Source: Rhynchonema sp. JSB1_4 (lineage: Eukaryota; Nematoda; Chromadorea; Monhysterida; Xyalidae). Taken from it: 64,000 bases of DNA. The DNA is taken from the NCBI GenBank assembly GCA_030248065.1, contig JASAMV010008948.1:62001-126000 (forward strand). Direction: 5' to 3'. Below, in pieces: positions 48,187 to 58,333 of the stretch (within the stretch, counting starts at the first letter, position 1; each line of letters begins with the position of its first letter). Below the pieces are notes generated by a model, which was given only the letters and a program-made list of their open reading frames with translations, did no database searches and was not told where the DNA came from. The translations under genes were made by a program, and so were the position numbers.

Positions 48187-49774
48187 CTAGTTTACGCCGA
48201 ACTTCATCTCAAAATAATTTCGTGCTTTGTAGCGCATGTCAGTCACAATAATAATATTTTCAATGACATACATAAACCCGGCGCGAGCTTGGGAGCACCA
48301 TAGATTGCTCAACCGTAATGCAGAAAATATCAATTTGTCGTGGTTTTTATGCCAGGGTTCGTTGATTGTATTCTCCACGTATTTTGACCTAGAAAATGTA
48401 TATTATTTATTTCTTAAGCGACTGCTCTTCGTTTGGCGTTGGTTCCCTGTACACGCATCTTGATTTCCCTGATCAAACAGGGTGGTCGTCCACTTGCCAC
48501 TTGATTGCATTTAGCGCCCGACCCGGTTGAAAACCGGCTAGTTTTTTTTCTAAATTTGCATGCGAGCCGACCGATGTGTCTGCAAGTGCGACAATCTTGT
48601 GGGTCCAAGAACTTCCCACTTCTCTAACGGACCAATCAACAATTTTTGTCGGGGTAAATTCAATTGAACCGTCGCCTTGCGGGAATAACAATTTGCTCGT
48701 GTATCAATTTGTGGGCTGCCTACATACCTATACGCGTACATGTACACGTATATAGTACATACACCTCTCAATCCTTGCATCGTCAGAAGAACGATAAGCC
48801 GCCAGTTCGAAAACTTGGAACATCAACTAATTATAGTCCATTTATCATCCGTATGTTTCGCAACGCTTTGTATGCAGCAGCACTTCCAACAAAAACGTGT
48901 GTTCCCGGTTCCCATCCCAAACAAGCCGGCCATAATTTAGCCAGAAAGTTTCAAACTCGCCGCGAGCGTTCGGTTGGGGTGCTTGAGCGGCGATTGAACG
49001 CCTGCTGTGCGCTCGGTGGCTTACGGTACACTGTTGCTACACGCCGTTCGAAATGTAACTTTCTTCAAAAAGATGCTTATCGCCGATGCTGCCCGCTCTT
49101 ACCGACCGAAATGAGCGCAATTTGCGGTGCCCCGCAACGCATTATCGCCTTGGTGAGCATGTTTGGCCAAAATGTGGTTACGGCCGTTCGCGTTTTCGAG
49201 TTGTTGGGAAAATGTGAAAAGAACCGAAAATCTACGTGCCCGGCAAACTTCTGAGATCCAGCAAACAGTAAGCCGAAGAATAAAGTCGTGTAACTGCCAT
49301 TAACCAAACTGTTCGGTTTTAGTGGGTGTTTATGCAAAAGTTCGAAAGTTGGACAGCCGGTTCCAGCTAACGACCCGCTGTAAATTGCGAACCCGGCCGC
49401 AACACTTTTATCTGCACCATGTCGCTTTTCATTCCAGGTAGCTTGCAAACCCTCACGGTGTTGAAGAACATATTCTACCGATTACATGTATACTGTAGTG
49501 TACCGTATGTGAATGTTTGGCATGTTAATGCTCTGAACCACCATCTTCGAACAAGAGTCCCACAGTGCTTTGTTTCACCCCTCTCGGTATCATTCGTTTG
49601 TGCGACCACGACAGTTGTGCATGAAAATGGCGGTTTCTCGATATTCCATAAATCTGGATGGCGAAATTTTAAACCGCAAAATGTAGACTTCAACCTTGCG
49701 CGAGATTCCTTCTTTTTTCGTCATTTCAACCGGTCTCACAGCAATTCCGAGTTTGCTGAAAGTCATCTTCAATT
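48187..49774 (-). CDS. Candidate minus-strand multi-exon gene, product uncertain
   Basis: Several exon-like blocks lie in order on this strand. About 49772-49690 reads MTFSKLGIAVRPVEMTKKEG. Exon 49103-49250 (CTCAG acceptor, GTAAGA donor) has HVDFRFFSHFPNN. At about 49021-48860 is GEFETFWLNYGRLVWDGN. At about 48691-48480 is GSIEFTPTKIVDWSVREVGS. The final block, about 48396-48187, has ARAGFMYVIENIIIVTDMRY and ends FEMKFGVN before TAG. The FWLNYGR-type patch faintly resembles the farnesoic-acid O-methyltransferase-like domain (FWIxW..G.I.VG). I could not fix all junctions, so one gene or two is open. Confidence 0.3.
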
Positions 49775-49859
49775 CTGAAATAAAATCTGTATGTCGTAAA
49801 CGAGCTTTAGGCGCTGCAGAATAAAAATGAAACTAAACGCTCAATTACGGAACAGCTTT

Positions 49860-50771
49860 TTGGCCCGACTTGAAGACCACACGCGGCATCACTGTTTGAG
49901 GAGGAACAATTTGCCACCAGTATTGCGCCCATGTGACTCTTGGGATGTGATCTTTGCTGGAAACTGCTTCTGCGTTTTATATATATTTCCGAGTCGTCGA
50001 ATGAGAAAGTTGCTTCTATCTAGGCAATCGTTCTCTGTCTCAACCTTTATAAACCGGCGCGATATCATCGGCTCTTGCACCATTTTTATTTGCACAACCA
50101 CAAACAAGAACCATTAATCATTCATCATTTACTTGGGCAAGAAACTCTCTAATTTTTTCCGGAGTCATTGGGGGCACTATATCGGATTGTCAGAATAAAA
50201 CTTTGCTCCAAAATGAACTATTCTGTCGGCAGCACACACAGCCAGTTTCTGCGCTTGAATAATTCCGAAAAGCCGCAAGGCGCACGTGGGTGCTTTATTA
50301 TAATTTCTAAAAAAACCATGCGAACGCAGTGTCGCAGCAGTGCCAGTTTAGCCAAGAGGCATAGTTTTGAATGATTTGTTACGTTCTGTTTCATAGTTCC
50401 ATATTGTATGTATAGTTCCTGGGACACGAATTCCACGTGTATCCTTGATTTTCACATTTTTCTGAAGTGGCCCTAATAATAATGCAAAGCGTTTCATTGG
50501 ATACCACAAAAAAGCCAAGCGGCGCGAAGACGCAAAATGTTACTCTCTTCATGGTTTATACTTTGTCTCGCTGTTCAATTTTTCTGTGCAATTCCATGTA
50601 TACTTCGATGTTTCTTTCCGAATTTTTTTGCATATTTTATTTATGTTTTATGAGAGCATTTTTGTGTTTCAAAATTTTTTGAGATACAGAAGCGTTGCGT
50701 TCCAGCAAACATGGTTGAGTTTTTTGCTCTGTAAAATTTATGAAGAACATTTTTTAACCGCAAGCGTGCAG
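49860..50771. other. No gene recognised
   Basis: I see only short unsupported frames here. The first exons of the plus-strand candidate that continues at 50772 should lie in or upstream of this interval. Confidence 0.3.
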
Positions 50772-52203
50772 GAGCACTAGGTAATACAAACGTTGTCGTG
50801 TTTCCGAAGATTGTAGCCACCGCGAATTTGGTGTCCGAAGTCCATCCTTGTATGTTGGAACCGTTGGCGGTTACAACCAGCAGCGACACTAGCTTTCAGA
50901 ATCACTTTTTTCGCGGTCACAACTTCCTGGTGAGTTATTTCATCAAATTGAATATTGTTGCAAATTAGATTTTGCGTCAATGTGATTGATATCGGTGCAC
51001 GGATGGCCCAAAGCCTGTTACATTCTCAGTCTTTTGGGTTGGGATTATTGGGCCCAATGTCTTCATTTTCGGCAACAAAACTGCTTCTGATTGCATCCAA
51101 GGTACATAGCATTGTGTCGCAAAAGCACAATAAAATATCGCGTGCACATTTGTTCAAGCCAGCCCATATGACGGACTGGAAAATTACTCTGTTCTTTTAT
51201 CACGAGTGCGTTGGTGTTTAAATCAGAACAATCTAGATGGATCCAGTCATAAATACTGAATAAGTGCACACTTTTCAGTGGTTGGTTTCTTTATCTGCAG
51301 CCCCAACCGTTTGCATGGGTTATGCTTCTGTAACTTGATATTCACCATAACCTCCGCTCCAATCAGTCGAAGAACGATTGGACCTAAAGCAGAAAAACAT
51401 ACATCTAGTAATATATGTAAACTGGAAGATATGACCACTGTACTGTAGATAATGCATATATTTGTGTAGTTAACGGTTCTGCACTCATATGCTACCCAAA
51501 GCTGTCATGCTGCACGAGCAGGGCATGAGAGAATGGGTCTCCTTTCAGCATTTACCGGCAGCGAACGGAAAAAACGAGCACGCCCGCCGGCGCTTTTTAT
51601 ACTTTTCCGTAAATGTGTGGCGTTGACGTTGGTCTGTTTTCTGTTTTGTAAATGTCTGATTAAGCTCATCATGGTTCGAGCAAAGCCTCCAGGCATGCCC
51701 ACCGAAGTGACGTTCAATGAGGAACGGGTACACCTAAACAGGTACACGAACTGTATGTGAAGTACAGTGTCCCTACAAGATGCAGTTCCCTGTCGTTTGA
51801 ACACATTACCGTATGTACTGTATATGTATGTACGTGCTGCACGTGATTTGAAACCGAAAGTTCTCAGAACTTGCGGTTCCGGGACTAAACAGTGTTAAAA
51901 TAACAGACTCTACGCGTCTGCTCATTTTTGCAGCAGCCACTTGGCACTGAAAGTGTCGGTCCACAAGATGCACAAATTGTCGGGATTCTATGCCCAATGT
52001 AACATTATGTAAGTACGGGACCACACAGCGAGCATCGTGGGTGTCCTTCTGCATCGCACTCCCGCGAAAAGAATTCAAGTGTTCAAGATACAGTATATTT
52101 GCTCGCACGTTTCATTTTTTGCGCACCGATTTCTGCGCGGCAAGCGACACTAAAATAGAAACATTTAGTTTCATCGGATCACAATGCGTTCAAATGACGG
52201 GAT
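50772..52203 (+). CDS. Candidate plus-strand exon chain, unrecognised
   Basis: Exons that fit in phase are 50772-50929 (TGCAG acceptor, GTGAGT donor; NTNVVVFPKIVATANLVSEV), 51030-51101 (GPMSSFSATKLLL), 51665-51741 (MVRAKPPGMPTEVTFNEERV) and 51934-52008 (TTTTTGCAG acceptor, GTAAGT donor; LALKVSVHKMHKLSGFYAQC). A last exon from about 52144 to the TAG at 52201-52203 is possible. The third and fourth exons read most like a real protein. No family is recognised. The second exon is open in another frame that also looks protein-like, so the chain may be partly wrong. Confidence 0.35.
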
Positions 52204-53039
52204 AGGCTTGTCACACAGTGCATAATTGACCACGAGTTGCTCTCATATCATATCTGAAGAAAAATGTCTGTCAAGATTCAATTATTGAACGTGAAACATT
52301 ATTTTCACCCAGTGCACATGTCACACGTTCTGTTTTCACGACTTTCCAATGCCCCAGGTAGACTTATTGGAAACGAAGCCCTACCTTGCCTGTGTCGAAA
52401 GGGTTGCTTTGCGTGCACCTCCACGCTCTACCTATTGACGCTTGTGGCAAGCGGTGACAGAAGTCATATTGTTTTGGTTTCAAACACCGTTTTCCTAAAT
52501 CAGTGTAATGCTTCAATTGCGCCCTTGCGCAGACGCTTTGAACTTGATACTCCGCAAACAACCAAGCGCATTTGGCCTCTGCGAAATTATGGCTCTGATT
52601 TGGCCAAATAAAGCCTTTTTATTAAGCCATAGCAGCCCAAACCACATTTAGCGGCGATGAGGTTAGTTTTTTAAAGCCACCACCGGGCATTTTGTTTTTT
52701 TTCACCATTTGGTTTGCTTTTTTCACAGACGCCCGGTCACGTGTAAATATTGACGCTTGCCATAAAACGAAATTTAATCTTTGGTCAATATGACTGCTCG
52801 CGCATGTGATTCTAGGTATACATAATGTACCATCTGTATTATTAGCCCCTGGTATTAGCATTCGGCGTTTTACTTCTGCTTCTGTTCCTCTTTTTTTTTT
52901 TTACCACGAGTTCCTTTCGGGTTTAGTCCTGTGCTTTTCTAATCTTCAGCAAAATTACCCTTTACACTGATTTCGTATTCGCCCACCCATGTGTGAGACT
53001 AACTGCAGTGTTTCTATCAGTCTTTAAAAAGAAAAACTT
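52204..53039. other. Intergenic, no gene recognised
   Basis: A frame at 52264-52611 ends just before AATAAA. A possible exon at 52359-52462 (CCCCAG acceptor, GTGACA donor) does not connect in phase with its neighbours. Confidence 0.3.
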
Positions 53040-54278
53040 TCACATAAAAGTGTCCGACCATGCCACAAGCCTTCGGGTAAACATCCGTGATGAAAATGGA
53101 GCTGCTTTGCTTTGATGTCCGTTCGTCTGGAAAGGTGAGCGACACCAACTTTGTAACTGTTGGGCAGGGCAGAGTGTTCCCATGCCCGCAGACATACATA
53201 AAACAGCTTTACGGATTATCATCGGACGTGTCATGCCTTTTACTGACACGTTTGGCTTTTCACCCATCAAAATGCTTCGCTACGCTACATTCTAGCCGTC
53301 GTTATCACGTATACAGGTTGTATACGGGGTGCATTATTGGCTGATGTTTCGCTTCACACCTTTGACAGTCTGCTGAGACCAATTCGGAGCAAGACCGAAT
53401 TGAAGTGATCGCAGATAATTTTCAACCGCTCGATAAGCTCTGCGATGTTCAAACCTGAACAGTATTGTTTGCGCAGGATCCTGGCTTTTTGTACCGGAAA
53501 GCAAGAGATTCTAACTTAAAAGAAATTAGTAAACCAAACAAAAATCGTTGATTCGCATGCGTGTTTGACATAAACATGCATGACCCTCTGTGCCTTCATG
53601 CATTACCTATCGTGCTTGGCTTATAATGGAGCATATTTTTGGCGAGCTCGGCCCATGTGCCCTTGCGTTTATTTTGTGTTTCTTTTTCGAATTTCCGAAG
53701 TATTCGCTCAAAAGTTGATCTCGGCCCAATCTTGACGGATCTTATCTAAGCCTTAATCTCAATAGCATTGAAATGATAGAGTGTTTTATGGTCAATACAT
53801 ATGTACGTATAGTTATGCACAGAAGCAGATGTATGACCAACGTTCAGCAATGTCAAATGCCATGATGAATAGAAATGGTCATTATTCGTGCTTAGTGAAA
53901 TGACCATTGAAGTCACATGATGTGTCGCGACGAAAGAAAGGTACAAAAATGTCGCAACATGATGATGGTAGAGCAGGAAGTGCATATAGATTATACGCAT
54001 ATTATACTGTACATTTGGAAATGAAAATGGCCTTTTTTGTATTTTTGTCATGTTACAAATATATCTTGATTGTCGCTACCTAAGGAAGGTCGCAATCATA
54101 GTTACCGTCTCACTAAGTTAATTAGGCCCTCAGCTCTGATTCTCCAAAAGGAAACCGCCCGTTCAAATAACATGTTATTCTCGTTGGTTTGAGCCACATA
54201 AAAGCTGAAGTGTTTCTGGTTTAGTTGCCACATTCCTCGCAATTTTGTCAGACTTCTGTACCCACCAACCACATCCAT
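53040..54278 (-). CDS. Unrecognised 161-residue protein, four exons
   Basis: Exons in transcript order are 54114-54278, 53607-53745, 53360-53454 and 53040-53126. They give 486 nt, with phases 0, 1 and 0 matching at the three junctions. The product is basic and helical: KLRGMWQLNQKHFSFYVAQT near 12-31, RAVSFWRIRAEGLINLIRSV, FERILRKFEKETQNKRKGTW, NIAELIERLKIICDHFNSVL, ending FTRRLVAWSDTFM. It has no signal peptide or membrane segment, and I do not recognise a domain. The last exon is also open in a second frame, so the C-terminus is the least sure part. A hAT-type element begins 18 bp upstream of the start codon and has split the promoter or 5' UTR from it. Confidence 0.6.
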
Positions 54279-54296
54279 TGTACAGCTTACCACAAG

Positions 54297-55210
54297 CAGT
54301 GTTCGAACGGGATCCCGATCCCGATCCCGATCCCGGGATCCCGGGCCCTTTTTCTGATCCCGATCCCGATCCCGATCCCGGCATTTTGAAAAAGACAATC
54401 CCGATCCCGATCCCGATCCCGCCCAAAAAAGTACCGGGATCGGGATTAAGTTTTGAGACCAAAAAGCAAAAAAATTATGCAATTATAATTCGCCAAGCTG
54501 TTGTAAGGGCGCGGCCATGCAAACGCGGGCGCGGGTCGCGTGTCAGAAAAATGCTCTATATGTCCAACAACCGCTCCGTGTTTGCATGCCGCACTTGCGG
54601 GTCGCGGTTTGCGGGTCACGTGAACATTTGTTTGGCTGCAACACACAAAAATTAACCAATCCGCGTCCAGCCAACGTCGCAGACGAGGAAATGTTGTCAT
54701 GGTGGGCAACAAATGAGACAAAGTTTCCGCGACCAGCACGTCTAGCTTCCAGATATTTAAGCGCTCCGCTTACGAGCGAGCGTGCCTTATGAACAGCTCT
54801 TTTCCAGTGCAGCTGATTTGTTTGATGGCAAAAGATACTGCTTGAAACCAGAAAATGGTGAAATGCCTGTCTTTGTTGTCAAAGACTTTGCCATTGATCG
54901 ACTACAATTATGATCTTTGAACTTATCCGTCTTCAGCTATTCTCGATTTTCAATCGGCTTTAATCACTATTCCGGGTGTTTATCCATGTGTGATAAACAT
55001 GTTTCATGGTTGTCTGTGACATTAACGTGCATCTTATGCACAAAATGATACAAACTATTGCCTTTGGACTATCTGGTCAATCCCGATCCCGATCCCGGGA
55101 TCCCGGGTTTTCAAAACCGGGATCCCGATCCCGATCCCGATCCCGACACTTTCTGGATCCCAATCCCGATCCCGATCCCGGGATTAAAAATGAATCCCGT
55201 TCGAACACTG
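54297..55210. mobile_element. hAT-type element with GATCCC-repeat ends and 8-bp target duplication
   Basis: The 914-bp element has ends CAGTGTTCGAACGGGAT / ATCCCGTTCGAACACTG and is flanked by ACCACAAG on both sides (54289-54296 and 55211-55218). Both subterminal regions consist of GATCCC hexamer arrays (54309-54440 and 55078-55190). The arrays can pair and contain short CCCGGG palindromes. The interior (54445-55070) has no transposase frame. It sits directly upstream of the 161-residue gene. Confidence 0.92.
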
Positions 55211-55218
55211 ACCACAAG

Positions 55219-57167
55219 CGTTGTTAACTAATGACGGAGGTGTCCCTAGTAACAGGAGGAATTCCTGACTCTTCAACATGATTGACAGCATGACAGATTC
55301 AGGCCCCGGCATTTTTCACCCAATCTCCCACAACAGCGCGCTCTGTGTCAGTCAGGAATTATTTGTCGAAATTCGCTTTCCAGTGCTTCGAATACGTGTT
55401 CATTACAGGCTTAAAGAGCTGCAGATCTTGCTTCACAATGGGAACTATAGATTTATGCGACCAATTACAAGCATATGCGCGCGCATGCGCTATAGCGCGT
55501 GGTTTTGTGAGCCAAAGGAGGTTCAGCGGATTGGTGTTTGAAACATGAATTCATTGCACCATTATCATTTTATATCATTATTCAAAATTCAATTATTATG
55601 TGGTAGTGTTTAATGTGCCTCGTGTCTGCTTCCTTTGCCAAGATTGGGCAGCCGCGTCTGTTGAAAGTGTCACTACATACTGGCTGCAGCGATCACAGGA
55701 CCGATGCCTTGTTTGTTTTCCATCTTTCTGGCGGCAAAGCTGTTTGACGCGCTCGGTGAAGTTATACTCGTTCGTCGCGAACACAACGAACACGACGAAC
55801 AAATTTGTATTGCCTTTGCAGCGAGCTGTGGGCAGTTATTGAAGCACTCGTTTTGTGCATTTCTTTACTGCGCCCTGCATCAACACTTTGATACTCGATT
55901 TGGTTCATCCTGCTCAATTGGCTCAAAAATAGAATTTGTTCGTCGTGTTCCTTGTGTTCGCGACGAACGAGTATAACTTCACCCGCGCGCTGCGTTGGGA
56001 GTGACGGTATGAAAAAGTTGCAAACCGTGCACGTCACACACAAATCTTCCAACGCTGTGTTCTTGTCGTTGTCGGTGCGTTCTTTGCGCTGTCCACCACG
56101 CACTTTGTTCGTGTCAGTTCGCCCATCGACTTCAATTTGTTATGGTCCTGCAAGCTGTGGTCTTCCACGTTTCTGACGCTTAAAAATTGTGTTCAACATT
56201 ATTGTTTTTCAATTGGTGTTCTTTATTTGTTTGCGAATGTGAATGCGTTTTAGCCAGCCAGCAGCTGTTTTCAGCGGTTGTCAACAAAGAGCAACCAGAT
56301 CTGATGTCTATGTATGTACCTTTGGACAGAATTACCATTACTCCAAAACAACCTGCTGTATCCGTATCTCCATGTACGGAAACGGACACACACAAACAAC
56401 AGTCTACATGGTCCAGGCATAGACGACGGGACGGACGCGCTCACTTTTCGGCTAACTCAACAGGATGAGAAAACAGAGCGCTTATTCGTTTAACAGGCCT
56501 AACTTTAGTTTTGGACAGAATAAAGATGATTATCATGATCATCATCATAAAAAACAAGGGCTGCCATCTGGGAGGTCTAATCGGCTAAGACGCTCATTTA
56601 CAGCCTGGCACGCGATCTGGCGATTATGCTGGGCTGCTTGCCCTGCACCTACAGTTTGATGGGTCCAAAAAGCAGTTTGAGCATTTCTGTTCCTGTTTAG
56701 TTCAGCTTGTTCAGTGGAGTCACCGCGCCGGCTTATGGTCTGCACGGGGTCGTCTCTGATTCGGGACTGTTAGAAAAATCACACATGGGCTCCTTTATGT
56801 GTATGCACGTTAGGTAAGGATCAATGCATCATCAATGCATATTTTGGCAGCGCAACCAAAAAGACACTTATCAGTTTTCCAACGTTATCCTGTGAGCTCA
56901 TTATTACCTTCAATGCCCTAACAATTCAGATCGTCTTACGATAGACGTTGAATAAAAACGTGCCTGTCACAACATTTCGGCCAATGCCTACCGCACGGAG
57001 AACACTTCATGTCACTTTCCACATGAATGATAAATTCACAATAAGCTGAGATTTGTCTGGATTTTCTTGCTCAAAACTGGCCACCCCCGTTGATAATCGT
57101 CTGAGAAACAACCGCTTCACTCAAGGGCCATCTGACTGTGCGCAACAACAAGCAAGACTCTAACGCT
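55219..57167. other. Intergenic, no gene recognised apart from a foldback element
   Basis: I found no phase-consistent exon chain. The foldback at 55756-55982 lies here. Short frames around 56187-56468 and 56465-56659 have no support. Confidence 0.35.
55756..55982. mobile_element. Foldback MITE
   Basis: The arms of about 55 bp read GTGAAGTTATACTCGTTCGT at the left and ACGAACGAGTATAACTTCAC at the right. They continue through a tandem of CGAACAC-type heptamers and enclose about 115 bp of unique sequence. No coding content. Confidence 0.8.
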
Positions 57168-57565
57168 TTATGAACCGCTGGTGGCTCTATAAACTGTCAT
57201 TGAATAACGACCATCTTTCCAACTTTTGTGACTTTCAGCGGTCACCGTGCCATTGCAGTTGCGATTGCATCAATGGGTTTGCGAATACGACGCATTTCCA
57301 ATGCACACACTTTCGTCCGCAATTCGACTATGCGGGTTTCCATCTCAGCTGCATGGGGTCTCACGCGTGTCCCCGCGATGCACTGGCTGTTCCATCTGTG
57401 AGGTCCGTCTCTTTATCCGACTTTCAAGGGTTTCGGGGTGGCGCGCACTTACATTAGAATAATTACGCGAAACGCGGCCATCCAATATGTAAACGTTTCC
57501 GTGCCATAGCTTGTCGACAAGTGTCAGACGCAGCAAGACCAAGCGTTGGATTTTCTTGCAGATTT
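57168..57565 (-). CDS. Fragment of an unrecognised minus-strand gene
   Basis: Exon 57467-57565 (GAACAG acceptor, GTAATT donor) encodes ICKKIQRLVLLRLTLVDKLW and ends DGRVS. It joins in phase to 57246-57348 (ATGCAG acceptor, GTGACC donor), which encodes a helical EMETRIVELRTKVCALEMRR. A tiny last exon 57168-57186 would add ATSGS and a stop. The N-terminus is missing; a nearby ATG at 57579 reads MAPEQ into the acceptor. I do not recognise the family. The EMETRIVELR helix suggests a short coiled-coil subunit. Confidence 0.4.
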
Positions 57566-58333
57566 CTGTTCAGGAGCCATGACGTTCAGTTGTCAAATGT
57601 TGCCCAGGTCCCAACGTTCTGTAGAAACTCCTATTATTTTACCAGAGCTTTCATTTCACGACCTGGCGCTTGCGGACTGTGAGTTGTTGAGCTGTTAAGG
57701 GTCGCAAGTGGAAAACTTGTGTAAATGTAAGCTAAGAGCTTGAATCATACGCGAATGTCAATTAGATAATGTTCGCGCTCACCGGGGTTTCTGCTAACTT
57801 GTTTCGTCTCGTTGGTTCGTGAGCAAACGACACATCATGGTCGACCTACTGCATAGTGCTGCAGTTTGTACGTATTCTGTTCGCGACGAACACTTTTTGC
57901 TTCAATTAGATTGCTCACACAAGAATGAACACGCACACAGACTGCAGCTGCATGCAAATTCTGTGTTCCGTCTGACGATTTATCCTGGATTTGATGTTGG
58001 CGATCAAATAGCGAATAGCTGTGCCTGTGCGTCAAGGACTATGTTGACGTTAAAGGTTTAGGTTAAGGCTAAGGCATGTACATAGTTCGGTGGACCGGGC
58101 CCTGTACAGGCTCTCTCCGAACTCCTTTTGTCTTTGCTGATGCAAGCCACGCGAAACGGTACACCAGGTCATCATCCGCACAGATACAGTAAATATGCTT
58201 GCCTTGCACATTGTAACATGTCTGATTGCAGAGATCAATACAACAATCGAATAAACGAACAATGACCCCGATAAAAGAAAATTTTAATTCGACCAACGAC
58301 CGATCAATACATCGATAAATTACAACCGAGACG
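57566..58333. other. Intergenic; GPCR 5' region
   Basis: A partial dispersed-repeat copy lies at 58133-58180. The missing first exon(s) of the GPCR are expected here or further upstream. A frame at 58262-58318 (MTPIKENFNSTNDRSIHR) is in the same frame as TM1 and carries an N-glycosylation sequon, but a TAA at 58316 separates it from TM1. Confidence 0.35.
58133..58180 (+). repeat. Partial copy of dispersed repeat
   Basis: GCAAGCCACGCGAAACGG is followed by the TACACCAGGTCATCATCCG core. Confidence 0.45.

Noticed and set aside
48664..49254. 196-codon plus-strand open frame
   Set aside because: The minus strand of the same interval has better exon-like blocks with acceptor and donor sites. The plus frame shows no recognisable motif.
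54309..55190. GATCCC repeat blocks as a CRISPR-like or satellite array
   Set aside because: They are the subterminal parts of one transposon with exact ends and target duplication, and there are no spacers.
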